From Jaltomata sinuosa (lineage: Eukaryota > Streptophyta > Magnoliopsida > Solanales > Solanaceae), in NCBI GenBank assembly GCA_003996215.1, contig QJPP01003465.1, forward strand, positions 62,001 through 126,000: 64,000 nucleotides of DNA, written 5' to 3'. How positions within the stretch are numbered: the first letter of the stretch is position 1; each line of letters opens with the position of its first letter. Below are positions 32,930 to 45,058 of the stretch, one piece after another. A program made the translations under genes and the position numbers. The notes under the pieces are model-generated. The model did not search any database, had not been told where the DNA came from, and worked only from the letters and a program-made list of their open reading frames with translations.

Positions 32930-34735
32930 TTACTTCTTGTGATTTTGCAATGGATTATTGTTCAAATTTGATGGAGCTTCTGCAAGTGTTATCAACTTGT
33001 CTTCAATCAAGTCTTGGATCTTGTGTTTCAGGGTGATACACTTCTCAGTATTATGGCCAACAACTCCAGAATGATAAGCACACCATTTATCTGGATCATA
33101 CAAATTGGCTGAAGTATTCAAAGGCTTTGCTTCTACTGGATGAAATATCCCAACTGCTTTCAACCTTTCATAAAGTTGAGTTAGTGATTCTGCTAATGGC
33201 GTGAAGACCCTTGGAGGCTTCCTTTCATAGTTGGCACGAGGTGCATTATTGTGGAGATTTTTCGGAGAGCGTTGAGCATGATATGTTGCATGTGCATTAT
33301 AGACTGGATATGGTGAACGTGAAGGTTGTTGGTGATATGAGGTACCTCCTCGAGTCATCACTCTCATAACCTCTTTGTCTTTTTTCTTCCCATTTCCAAA
33401 AGAGCCAGTTTGGAAGGCCCTATTAGCGGACTGCAATGCTGTGAAGTTTTTTATTTTTCCATTCTTGAGGCCATCTTCAATCATTTCTCTAGTTTTGATA
33501 ATTTCAGCAAAAGTTTTTCCACTCATTGTTATCATTCATTCATAAAATTCTGGGTCTACAGCCTGAATGAAGTAAGTGATCATTTATTCTTCCTCCATAG
33601 GGGGGTGTACCTTGGATGCTTCTTCTGTCCAATGTATGGCATAATTGCAGAAGCTTTCAGTAGATTTCTATCTTAGCTTTGTTATAGATATTCTATCAGG
33701 AGTGATCTCCACATGAAACTTGTAGTGATCCACAAAAGCGTTTGCCAAATCATCCCATGAATTCCATTTGGTTACTTCCTACTTAGAGTACCACTCTAAA
33801 GACTTTCCCCTCAAACTTTGATTAAATAACTTGATTCTCATGCCTTCATTCCTTCCCACACCGACCAATTTTTCACAGTAGACCTTCAAGTGGAACAAAG
33901 GATTTTCAGAACCGTCAAACTTTTCAAATTTTGGAATCTTGTAACCTAGTGGCAACTCAATCTCAGAAAATGCACATAACTCTTTATATCTCACACTTTG
34001 GATATTACCAAGCCCACGAAGACTTCTTATAGCATCTTCCAAACTTTTGAGCTTTCTGTTCATCATTTCATTATTGGCCTCTTTTGTCTCATTTTCAGTT
34101 TCAACATAGTGATCAGCATCTATGTGATATAGCCCTTGAGTTCGTGTCATGGCTGGAGCGGTGGTATAAGTGTATACCAGTGGAGCATGGTGTGTCACCG
34201 ATATATTCTGATCCTTTGGAGGAGCAAAGGTGTACACATGGGTAACATACTGAGAAGCATGAGTGTTTTGAACTTGTTGGGAAGTGGTGAAATGATCTCC
34301 CTGATCAAACCTTTCTGAGGTTGGAATCATAGGTCCCTTTTGACGAACATCAGGTGTTAGGGTCACGTTTGGTGGATTCTGAGAAGTAGTTCTGTTTTGC
34401 ATCACCATAAGCCTCAGTTCAACAATATGTTGCTCTAGACTAGCAACGACCTCCGTGGTGACTTCTAGTCTTGTTGAAGCGCTAGGATCTGTCGCGGTAA
34501 TCAAAGGGAGGATTGTCTCAGATGAAGTGATTGTGTTGACAAAACTGGGGTCTATAGTTGAACGAGTCTTCTTGGTAGCCCAAATTAGAAATGGTGAGAC
34601 TGTAGTAACTTTTTTGACCTTAGACCGAGTGAAATACGGATGTTTTGCCAACGAGTACTTGAAACTGCTTGTTGTGGTAAAGTGAGCAAGTTTGATTACC
34701 AACATAAATAAGCCTCTATAAAGAAAGAAAAACAC
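32930..34735 (-). pseudogene. Tat/Ogre-type gag with zinc knuckle
   Basis: One reading frame from 34735 to 32930, interrupted only by in-frame stops (TAG 33779-33781, another near 33672, TGA 33536-33538 and one more between). The N-terminal 318 codons are open and include the capsid-type segment KFDGSENPLFHLKVYCEKL near 33900. The C-terminal 201 codons are open and hold a CCHC-like knuckle of Tat type, CAYHSGVVGHNTEKC, near 33040-33085. It would bind and package genomic RNA. No pol follows, which is unusual for an autonomous element. The preserved frame over 1.8 kb indicates decay mainly by substitution. Confidence 0.82.
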
Positions 34736-36167
34736 TCAAAAGGTAAAAGTGTTAGTCTATTGATTGTACTAATTAATGAAAGTACATAGAACAAATAACA
34801 TCTAATTTGCTCGAAACAAGACTAGTCCAAAATTTTGGGGAACAAGACTTTTGAGAGATGATTGAATAGATGAAATTTTGGTCAAAAAGGAGAGGATTTT
34901 AAACAAAGTGAGCTATTTAAAGAAATGTATAAACGTTTATGCTCAATTTCGGTAACACTAGTTGAATTTCTGAGAAAAATATAAAATTCTAAAAAAATTG
35001 TACAAATAATGATGCACTAGAATTTTGATGAAATATTAATCGATTTAAAGTGATTTATAAGAGTGATGGGGTCAACGTGAATTTCAATGGTGACCTAATA
35101 ACGTTTCTGAAAAAATTGAAATATAGAGCTTGAGGATTTTAAGCAAAATAACGATGGACCTTTTAAAAGTACTTTTAGGAAGACTCAAATTTTGAATTTA
35201 TATGCCTAATGACGCTCTAAGATTTTGGAATGGAATAATGGACTAGTCACGCCTAAAGCAAAACAGATGTATTTTAAATACACAAATAAGCATGGACAAA
35301 GAAAATTGTTAAGCATTTAGCACATAGACAATATATAGCGCTTCCTAACAAATATGTGACCTTTTAAGCCAAAGGTAAGCCTAACATTTTAAGGATGTAT
35401 ATGCCTCTTGTAAGACATCCCATTGCCCAAAAAAACGTATTTATACAAATTTTATGAATAAACTAAATGGGGATACACAATAAGAGAAAGGGAAAATAAA
35501 TAATATTAGTCCCACGCAGGGGAACAATTCTAAACTAAACCAACTTTGAGGTCCTCCATTCTTGAACATCTTGACATTTTCGAATGCCTTTTGGATAAAG
35601 ATCTTCCTTTGATTTACAATAAAAAAAACTATCTATAAACTAATAAAGTCCCAATCCCGAGGGACAATGGTTCGTACAACTTGGCATATATATCCTTCAA
35701 ATTTATCAAATAGTTGGATGATTGTCTTTTATCGGTCGGGGGCCAATTAGATGCAAGGTGTTCTTCTAATGGACTTAATATCCCTTGGATATTAAGACTT
35801 CTTAGGTAAATGCCTATTCACGGGATTTGGTTTCGCTCTACACTAGTTGACTAAAGTGGGCTTTGAAAAGAAGACCAGGAACTCGAGCGGACAACTACGG
35901 GCTGAGACAATGAACAAGTGCCGGCCAACCTTGAACCAACTAATTGATCATTGTTTCGAGAATTTTGATTTTTTTAAGTGGAGAAGTGACCGCGAAGACA
36001 CGCGTAATCACTTTTTTCCTAATGCATTCTAAGTTTGCCATTTGGCGGAACCTGTATGCCATGAATGCAACAATATAAATTAAGGAAAATAATTGGGAAA
36101 AGTAACAATTATTACAATTAAAGGTTAGCCAAACAAATAAAATCCTTTTGGTTAGAACCTAGATGAA
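34736..36167 (-). other. Leader between PBS and gag of the Tat/Ogre element
   Basis: 1.4 kb, AT-rich, no convincing ORF. Long leaders (sometimes with an extra ORF) are usual in Ogre relatives; no such ORF is readable here. Confidence 0.5.
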
Positions 36168-36185
36168 TCCCCTGTAGAGTCGCTA
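36168..36185 (-). other. Primer binding site of the Tat/Ogre element
   Basis: Minus strand TAGCGACTCTACAGGGGA, close to TGGCGACTCTGCTGGGGA, which I recall as the tRNA-Arg-type primer site of Ogre elements. Three bases separate it from the LTR end. The tRNA identity should be checked against a tRNA set. Confidence 0.6.
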
Positions 36186-36188
36186 TTT

Positions 36189-39100
36189 TGTTACGTTCAT
36201 TTTTGAATAATTTCAAAAACTACTTCATAACTTCATGGCGAAAATCTCATTTGTTTGGATTTTATTTTGAAAGATATAGTTAAAGAGAGAAGAGGAGTAA
36301 GAAGAGAGTCGCCACTTAATTTTTGGAAAATTAAGAAACCATTTTAAAAGGTAGTTTCGAAAGGGAAACCTTTTATTTGAAAACCAGAGTTCGGGTAAGG
36401 GTTCAAGTTAAATTCGAAAGAAGGTGTTAGGCACTTTCAAAAATCCACAAAATGTGGTTCCCGGCGGATTTAAAATATTTGGCTAATTTTGAAAATACTT
36501 GATTTATTTGATAAAACCTAAAGTTATTTAAAAATCTTATTTAAAACAAAAGAAATTTATTTGCTACTTAAAAATTTATATTTATTCCAAATATGAAATA
36601 ATTTGAATATTAAAGTTTCAAAATAATTCTAACTTCCAAATTTTATCCGATTTAAGTCCTTGAGTTAAATAGTTAACCCAATTTCTTAAATATGAATTTG
36701 AGCTACTTAATAACTATGAAGGGACATGACACATTCCCCAAGTCATTCTATCGAGCTTAGTTTGCTTAAATAAATCGCATATGATAAGCACTTATGCGGA
36801 CAAAATATTGTATTATAAGGAAAACTAAAATGAATTCTAAATAACTCCATGGGAATTCATTCAAGTTAAATGAAATGTTAAGCATTTAAATAATTGAACA
36901 ACACAAAAATAATGAAGTGAGAAGAGAAACAAAGTTGAGCCTAAGTTGGCTCTCTCACGAGCTGCTGCTATCAATATTGGGGGTTTACCCAAAAATCACA
37001 TTTTTTAAGCCCTTTTGAACTGCTAATGTGTATCTTCTTGAAACGTTGCTACTCTGTTTTCAAGCCTTTAGGCATCAATATTATCTTCCCTTTCAATGTA
37101 TACCAACTCTTAAGTTGTATACCAATTTTCTTTTGGGGCTTGGAAGAGGTTGACTTGAACAAGAGTGAATGCAGGGGAATGGAGAGTCCAATTGGACTCA
37201 TCCCGGGTGAGTTCATGCATAGGAAGTAAGGGATAAGAATTAGTATGAGTCTAACAACCAACTGATAACATTGTACAAATCAACAATTCATTTCTACTAA
37301 TAACTAAATTACACAACACGACTAGATGCTAATATTTAAACAGATGAAAGCTGCCGAGTCCAAATAAGGGTCAAAACTTCAAGTATATAAAGGAAACAAG
37401 AGCCAGTATTAGATTCGTTAGATCAACCAAACAGGTTTAAACTATGTACTAACTGAAGAACAACTAAATAGAAAGCTAAAGGTGAGTATGACTGATAGAG
37501 AGCAACATATTCTAGGATATATTCCAATGTATAACACCTTAATGTCCAAAATTAATTTGTTAGAATTCACTTAACTGCACATGACATTCCAATTAGCAAC
37601 TTACAGATCCAAAAAAAAAAAGAAGAGTGATGAACTCAAAGGTGTATTCCAAGTTCTACAAATATTCTAAATAGTAGTATATTAGCTAATTCAACTACAC
37701 ACATCGACCATCATTTTCATTTTTTTTAAAAAAGAAGGGGAAGGATTCATGATCTGTATGTGTACTAGAAAGTTTTTCTTTCGACAACACTAATTTTTGG
37801 TTATAGATGCCGAAGACACACGGGTGAACATACAACATAGAGAAAAATTACTCACATATTGACATTGTTTCCTTAACTCACTCAAATGTAGAAAACTAAA
37901 CAATACCAAGAGGAAATCTAAACCTGAATATGAGATTATCGGCTCAAACTTATAAAATAGTGCACGTATGTTAAAATCAAGTTGATTTAACAGGTTCTAA
38001 CAGTAAGCAAACTACTTGAGAGACTTAGCTAAAATTAAATCCATGCTTGAACCAATTAAGCTTGAAACAGATTTTGTCTAATGACTAAGGTCATACTTGG
38101 CATTGAACCATGAGATGGATGAGATGGAGGAAAAATCTCATAAGAAAAAAGAAGAAACTGGAAACAGGTGCATGTTTACGAAACAAACACGATAGAAACG
38201 ATAGCCATGGTTTCATAAAACTTTCAACCAAATAAAGAGTCCCTATGTTCCTCAGGTAATCTCCAAAAGATACTAATCACTACAAACAAAACATCACCAC
38301 TGAAATCAAATACATGAAAGTTTAAATTCATTACGATTATGCTCATTTTAGAATGGTAAAAACAAATAAAAGATGCTGAATTTAAACAAAGAAAGCGATA
38401 AGAAGCATAGTAAACATTTCAACATGATTTTGCCTTATTGAAACATTATAAGCATTTGAGTTAATCTATTCTAATCAAAAATAGGAAATTAAGGGCCAGA
38501 AGAAACACATCAAGAGCAAAATAGTAAAGTATACGAAACTGGAAAATAAAACTAAATAAGAGGAGAGAAGGAAAATTACCTAGTTCTGAGCAGCGAACTT
38601 AGAACAACGAGTTGAGATTTCTAACGGCCTTCTGATGAACTAACGTTGGTAGCTCTTTAACAGCTACAAAGAGAACCAAAAAATCTCCAAGAAACTTAAT
38701 AAGAACCAATATGTTTTCGCTCTATTTTAGCTTGAGTTCTCTGGTTTCCCCAAAAAATGGAGAAAAGGACTCTCCAAGATTTTTGCTACCCAAAAACTCT
38801 CCTCCAACAATAAACAAAGGGGGTTTATATATGAGAGAATTAGGGTTGGGGTGGAAAAAAATGGAGGGAAATCTTTGAGATTTTAAGATAAGAACTTGGG
38901 GGAAATTGAATTTCAAAAACCAAAATCTCTTGATTGAGACACATTTGTACTATTGAGGTAAGATTTTGATCACACACTAATAATTAGGAGGGAAATCCGC
39001 CGCTTCTCTAGGAAGGGGAACGTTGAGATACCACCTGTGAGATTTCTAGAAGATTCTAGAATCTGCCAGCAAGGAATTTTTGTACAAACAAACAAAAACA

Positions 39101-39907
39101 AGGGAAAATAGACGGAGGGGTAACGATTTTAGGGGATTCGAAGAAGATTGGAGGTCTTTTGTTGTAGCTGCTATAGTCGTTTGGTAGCTGTTTGATGGAG
39201 GGTCATACTAGGTTCATTGTTGTTGTCGTCTGTGTGTGAGAGATGAAGAGAGAGAGAGGGGATAAGAATTTGTGAGGTTGTGTCTGTTATGAGGAGAAGA
39301 AGGAGTATAAGGGTGCATTTGGGTCGGGTTGAAGGAAAGAATTGGGCTGGGGAGGAATTGTTGGGGTTCAATTGTTGGCCCAAATGGCTGGAACAAAAAG
39401 TTGAGGGCTGTTTAAATTGGGTTAAGGATTTGGCCACTTTGATTTGCAAATGTGGCCAATTTTGATCGAATTGATAATCAAATAATTTAAATTTTAGCCA
39501 CACCATTGAGATTGTAGCCAAATTAGACCTAATTGAGTTGATTCAAAGATATTAGATCATAATTGGAATAGAGATAAACTAAATACGATTATCTTAATCA
39601 AGCTTTATTATTCAAAACAACTAAAATAATTAATACACCCTTATGTTTAAACATGTGTTTATAAAACTATCAATTTTCACAATTTAATTCCCGTTTGAAT
39701 TATTTTGATCAAAATAGATAGTTTCCTTCGAATATCTACTAAAATTCTCGAATCAATATACATCTAGATATATTATGAATATACGTAGACGTATATCTAT
39801 TAATGAAGATTATAGAATACTCTCCGGAATTAATTATTTAAAATTGTTTAAAGTCTAAAAGCTCGATAATTAATCGAATAGTAGAGGGTAAAAAATGAGT
39901 GTCAACA
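36189..39907 (-). repeat. Tat/Ogre 5' LTR (3.7 kb)
   Basis: Minus-strand LTR starting TGTTGACACTCATTTTTTAC (39907 downward) and ending CGTAACA (36189). The length and the start are typical of Ogre-type LTRs. The GAGTCGCCACTTAATTTTT and GGTGTTAGGCAC segments near 36306-36430 also recur in this lineage. ORFs inside (for example 39171-39521) are not supported as genes. Confidence 0.75.
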
Positions 39908-41063
39908 AATCCGAGAAGCTTTCTAAATGAAATCAAACTCGAATTCGGGCTTGAATAACTTGACGTAGATAATTGATTTTCTTCAATTATCAAATATAAA
40001 ATTAATCGATTTCTTCACAAAATCCCTCTTCGCATATCGGTATATATAGAGCATACAAGATTTGCATATAGCAACAACTATATAATTGTTTTCTTAAGAA
40101 GACTTGAATGACCACAAAGCTTGATTGATCAATATATCTCTCTCTCTATATATATATATCTATGTAGCAATAGTAGTAGTATAACTTGCTTCTCTCCTTT
40201 ATTTTGTAAGAAAGATTACTGGACATTAACAACTAAAAACAACCGCCAACATAAAATGCGGAAGGCTCCATAATTGCCAATTAAATAATTAATACAATGA
40301 GATAATATTTTACAATACAACTAAGTGATGAATAACACTTAATGAATTAATGTGCTGCCCTCATTCCCTAGTGCCATGTGGAGGTGGTGTGTCACCATCA
40401 CACCTACCTCATCCAATTAATGTTGGATGAGATCCCTATTACGTACATATTTAGATATTACGTACGTTCATAGTAAAATAAATATAACTTTTTAAATATA
40501 TCATAATTAATAACAATTATTTCAAATAAAATTTACTATATTATAATAATAATTTTAACATAGCTAAGTTTACTATCACCGTTAAAAATATTAATAACTT
40601 ATAAAACTCTTGTAAAATAAATACATACACAAATATATTGTAACAAAAGTATTATATTTTCATAAATATTTACAACATTGTTAGAAAAACAAAACTTTTT
40701 ACCAAATTCAACTTTCAAATAAAATATTTTTAAATACGCGCGATGTTAATAAAATTCTTAAATTTAGGCTCGCAAGTCTTAGATACGGGACGAAGGCTAA
40801 GGTCATACGACACCTCGAATCAGGATTTACTTGCCCACAAGGTCAATTGAGGTCATACGATCGCAAATCGCTATCGCACGATTTCGATACTCAGCTCCTA
40901 AGACTCAGCTCTAAAACAGGGAATTGGCCATAAAGATCCAACGAACGGCCAGGGCACCGAACCACCGGTCTCAGCAAGTCATACATGACTTAGGGCCGCT
41001 ACAGACAAACTCTAGCACTACAAGGATAGTGTACACGCAGAAATGACCAGAAGAGTCATTACA
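39908..41063 (-). repeat. Chromovirus T1 3' LTR, truncated
   Basis: Matches 53031-54230 (T1 5' LTR) through to the shared outer end, TGTAATGACTCTTC on the minus strand at 41063. Only the first 1.16 kb of about 3.2 kb remains; the rest is cut off at the Tat/Ogre LTR boundary. A TC/TA microsatellite lies at about 40137-40168. Confidence 0.8.
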
Positions 41064-41089
41064 TCATCCACTACTAAAAAAGACTTTTG

Positions 41090-42400
41090 TCTTCAAAAGT
41101 CAAGGGCAAGGAAGTACCGGAAGACTCAAACAGCTGCGGATACTGACCCCGCATATCTCTCTCGGTCACCCAGGTAGCCTCGTCAACTGGATGGTGTCTC
41201 CACCGAACCTTAACAACCGAAATCTCCAAACATCTCTGGCCAGTATAGCAACCGTCCCCTCAACAAAAGTTAACCTCTCATCCAACTGAAATGAATCCCA
41301 CTGCAACACGTGAGACTCATCTGGAACATACCGTCGCAACATCGATACATGAAAAACCAGATGCATAGCTGAAAACATCGGAGGAAAGAATAATTGATAG
41401 GAAACAATAACAACCCTCAGGAGAATCTCAAATGGCCCAATATACCCGGGGCTAAGCTTGCCCCGATGACCAAATCTCATCAGGCCCTTCATGGGCGACA
41501 CACGAAGGAATACCAAGTCACCAACACTGAACTCTAAGTAGCGAAGTCTATGATCAGCGTAGCTCTTCTTCTTGCTCTGAGAAGCTCAAAGTCTATCCTG
41601 GATCACTCTAACTCTGTCTAGTGAATCTCAAAGAAAATCTGTACTCTGTGACCTAGAGTTGAAACCATCAAACCAACCAACTGGCGATCTGCAATGCCTA
41701 CTATACAGTGCCTCAAAGGGTGCCATGCCAATGATCGAATAGAAGCTATTATAATAAGAAAACTCGGCCAAAGGCACAAACTGATCCCAAGAACCTCAAA
41801 AGTCAAGAACACAGACCCGAAGCATGTCCTCCAAGACCTTAATAGTCCTCTCGGACTGGCCATCTTTCTGAGGGTGGAATGCAGTACTAAGCTGAACCTC
41901 TGTACCTAAATCTGGCTGAATAGCCCTCCAGAACTGAGATGTGAACTGAGTGTTGTGGTTTGAAATGATAAAAGATGGTACCCCATGCAACCGAACAACC
42001 TCACGGTCATAAATCTGAGCTAACATTTCTGCAGTGTAAGTAGTCTGAATAGGCAAGAAGTGCGCTGACTTAGTCAGCCGATCAACAATCACCCAAAAAG
42101 AGTTGAAACCCCTGGAAGTGCGTGGCAAACCAACTATGAAATCCTTAGTAATCCCTTCCCACTTCCACTCAGGAATGGGAAGTCGCTGCATGAAACCACC
42201 AGGTCTCATGTGCTCGAACTTCACCTGCTGACAGTTCAAGCACCGAGATACAAACTCTGTTAAATCCCGCTTCATACCACTCTACCAGTACAGCTGCCTC
42301 AAATCTCTGTATATCTTAGCTATGGAAGGATGGATGGAATACCTAGAACAATGTGCCTCATGGAGAATCAACTGAATGAAATCACCAAGCCTCAGAATAT
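41090..42400 (-). pseudogene. T1 integrase with chromodomain remnant
   Basis: Integrase core open at 42275-41796, with the zinc-binding part upstream to about 42400 broken by stops. Of the DDE triad, the first Asp (VIVDRLTKSAHF) and the Glu (GQSERTIK) are present, but the second is lost: IISNHNTQF stands where family members have SDRDTQF. The C-terminal part (41516-41166) has the GHRGKLSPGYIGPFEIL and VFHVSMLRRYVPDESHVL segments. Chromodomain residues continue to about 41090 only across frameshifts. Integrase joins element DNA into chromatin; this one is dead. Confidence 0.82.
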
Positions 42401-43784
42401 AAAGGCAACTATCAAACCACAGAACCCCATCTGAATCTGAAGTTGCCCGACTGGCCTCACCCCGAACAACTTACTCACAAAGGTCACACAACCGCTGATC
42501 CTTAAATTGACGTCTCTAAATCTGATCAACCAAAGTAGAATTAACCTCGATACTGGCGAGAACTCTCCTAGGATCCGACAAGTCAAGCCTAACCAAATGG
42601 TTAGCCAAGGACTGAATGTCCAAGGCCAACGATCCCTTTGAAACTAAAAGAGAAGCCAGGATACCCATACTCATTGCCTTCCGGCGAAAGGCATCCGCTA
42701 CCACGTTTGCCTTGCCCGGATGATACAAAATAGTGAAGTCATAGTCCTTTAGTAGCTCGACCCATCTCCTCTGACTCGAGTTCATCTCTCGCTGACTCGT
42801 GATATAATGAAGACTATGGTGATTGATGAAGATCTCATAGTGAACTCCATATAGGTAGTGCCTCTAAATCTTAAGTGTGAAGACTACCACCGCAAACTCT
42901 AAGTCATGAGTGGGGCAGTTGCGCTCGTGAACCTTCATCTGTCTCGATGCATATTCTATCACAAGACCCTGCTCCATCAACACACAACCAAGACCAGCCC
43001 CAGAAGAATTACAATACATGGAGAAACTCAGACTCTCAACCGGCTAAGTCAATACAGGAGCTGAAGTCAACAAGGCCTTAAGCCTCTTGAATCTAGCCTC
43101 GCATTGATCCAACCACTGAAATGGAACATCCTTCCTAGTAATCATAGTCAAGGGTGCTTCTATGGAAGAAAACTCCTCTACAAACCTCTGATAATTCCCG
43201 ACTAACCCAACAAAGCTACGAACCTTGATAGGAGTAGTAGGTCTAGGCCAGTTATGAAACACTAAAATCTTACCCGGATCCACTCTTATCCCATCCTTAG
43301 ACACCACGTGTCCTAGGAATGCAAATAACTCAAGCCAAAACTCGCACTTTGAAAACTTGGCATAAAGCTGATGATATCTCAAAGTTTGAAGTATAATCCT
43401 CAAGTACTGCTCAAGCTCATCTCTACTCTGAGAATATACCATGATGTCGTATATGAAAACTATCACAAATAAGTCCAAATACGGGCCAAGCACCCTGTGC
43501 ATCAAGTTCATAAAAGTTGCGGGGGCATTAGTCAACCCAAAAGACATCACTAGGAACTCATAGTGTCCATAACGTGTCCTGAATGCTGTCTTAGGGATTT
43601 CCTCCATCCTAACCCTCAACTGGTGGTAGCTTGACCTCAAATCTATCTTCGAAAACATAGTCGAACCCTCAAGCTGATCAAACAAATGATCTATGCGCGA
43701 AATCGGATACCCATTCCTCACAGTCACCCTATTTAGCTGCCGATAATCAATACACATCCGCATCGACCCATCCTTCTTCTTCAC
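42401..43784 (-). pseudogene. T1 reverse transcriptase and RNase H
   Basis: RT frame continues from the protease side through a TAG at 43803-43805 (where Trp is usual) into 43784-43044 with CIDYRQLNRVT, DLRSSYHQLRV and FGLTNAPATFMNLM. The catalytic box reads FIYDIMVYS instead of FIDDILVYS, so one catalytic Asp is Tyr. RNase H (43040-42690) keeps HPGKANVVADAFRRK but has in-frame stops. Order and family match Ty3/gypsy chromoviruses. Non-functional. Confidence 0.88.
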
Positions 43785-44763
43785 AAATAGAACAGGAGCA
43801 CCCTAAGGCGATACACTCGGCCTAATAAAACACTTAGCTAAAAAATCCTGAATCTGCTCCTTAAGCTCTATCAACTTAGCTGGAGCCATACGGTAAGGAG
43901 AAATGGAAATGGGCCTGGTACCTGGATCTAACTCAATAGCAAAGTCAATATATCTCTCGGGTTGAAGGACTGGCAGGTTGGTAGGGAACACATCTAGGAA
44001 ATCTCTAACCATAGGAACCGACTCAGGGGAAGAAGGGTCGGCACTAGCATCTCGGATATATGCTAGATAAGCCAAACACCCACGAGAAATAATTTCCTAG
44101 CTTGAAGACAAGATATGATCCCAGATGGTGCATGACTAACAGAACCCTGCCACACAATCGGGGATGCATTAGGTATGGCTAAGGTAATGGTCTTGGAATA
44201 ACAATCCAAAACCATATAATGAAGGGATAACCAGTCCATGACCAGAATCACATCAAAGTCTAACATATCAAGAATCAATAGATCACCCCAAGTCTCAATA
44301 TCTCCGAAAGAAATCATACATTATCTGACAACCCGATCCACAACTAAATAATCTCCTACCGGGGTCAAAACAGACACAGGTACAGATAACGGCTCACTAG
44401 TCAATCCCAAGAAAGGCAAATAGTAGGCAGAAACATACGAGCAAGTGAATCTAAGATCAAATAAAGCATAAGTTGGTCAACGGCATATGGAAATCATACT
44501 TGTGATTACAGCATTCGAGGCCTCTACCTTCGGTCTCCCAAGGACCCCATAAACTGAACGACGACCACTATTTGACTGACCGCCATCCCTACCACCTATC
44601 CTACCACACTAGGCACCACCTCTAGAAGCTCTAGCAGGTGTCGCTGCTCAGGGATGTCCTCGACCCCTACCTCTATGACCTACCCAACCACTAGCTGATA
44701 TCGGGGATGCTAGAGTCGGAGGCTTGTCTCTACCTAACGCTGACACTCTCGTATGAACCATTT
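43785..44763 (-). pseudogene. T1 polyprotein N-terminus and protease, gag domain absent
   Basis: Minus-strand frame starts near an ATG at about 44753 (MVHTR, as in related polyproteins), passes an Arg/Gly-rich linker, and goes directly into protease-like sequence (44520-44063) where the Asp-Ser/Thr-Gly active site is replaced (FDLRFTCSYV). A linker follows to RT (44075-43803, with PYRMAPAKLIELKEQI). There is no room for a capsid domain: the whole gag appears deleted. Confidence 0.7.
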
Positions 44764-44923
44764 GTGGAAGAATGAACTAGAACAAGTGAGATTTCAAGAA
44801 ACTTTCAAGGACTACGGATGATGCCGAAGCAATAAGAGAGTCATATTTTCTAAGATGTCACTATAGCCTCCCAAAGATTGAGTACGGACATCACCGCCAC
44901 GATTTGCAGGACTCTACTTGACA
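44764..44923 (-). other. T1 leader
   Basis: 160 bp between the PBS and the polyprotein start; no other signal seen. Confidence 0.5.
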
Positions 44924-44936
44924 GGCTCTGATACCA
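44924..44936 (-). other. tRNA-iMet primer binding site of T1
   Basis: Minus strand TGGTATCAGAGCC, perfect 13-base match to the initiator tRNA-Met complement; the LTR end is three bases away at 44940. Confidence 0.85.
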
Positions 44937-44939
44937 AGC

Positions 44940-45058
44940 TATCACGACCTAATTTCTCGGTCATGATGGCACCTACAACTCTCCAGTAGGTGAACCAATC
45001 ACCGTATCCCAGAATGGTTAGTAACGACCTATAATCCAACCAACAAGCAGAAGAAAAC
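44940..45058 (-). repeat. T1 5' LTR, 3'-terminal piece
   Basis: Begins tatcacgacc (decayed TGTCACGACC) beside the PBS and is interrupted at 45058 by T2; aaaac (45054-45058) is repeated at 51143-51147 where the LTR resumes. Confidence 0.7.
45054..45058. repeat. Target site duplication of T2 (aaaac)
   Basis: aaaac precedes the T2 terminus TGTCACGCCCC (45059) and is repeated exactly at 51143-51147 after the other terminus GGGGTGTTACA. Confidence 0.85.

Larger units (their letters stand above)
30236..39907 (-). mobile_element. Tat/Ogre-lineage retrotransposon, 3'-truncated
   Basis: Minus-strand element with a 3.7-kb 5' LTR (36189-39907), PBS (36168-36185), a 1.4-kb leader, gag (32930-34735) and a long non-coding 3' region. 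No protease, RT, RNase H or integrase and no 3' LTR were found. The right end abuts the T1 3' LTR at the point corresponding to 53031 of the T1 5' LTR, so it most likely inserted into that LTR. The left limit is set by the tandem array and is uncertain. Confidence 0.7.

Noticed and set aside
36168..36185. tRNA gene
   Set aside because: Only 18 bases complementary to a tRNA end; it is a primer binding site.
39171..39521. 116-codon minus-strand ORF as a host gene
   Set aside because: Lies inside the Tat/Ogre LTR, low-complexity composition, no recognisable domain.
40137..40168. TC/TA repeat as a functional site
   Set aside because: Simple microsatellite in the T1 LTR; the second LTR has a different length, as expected for slippage.
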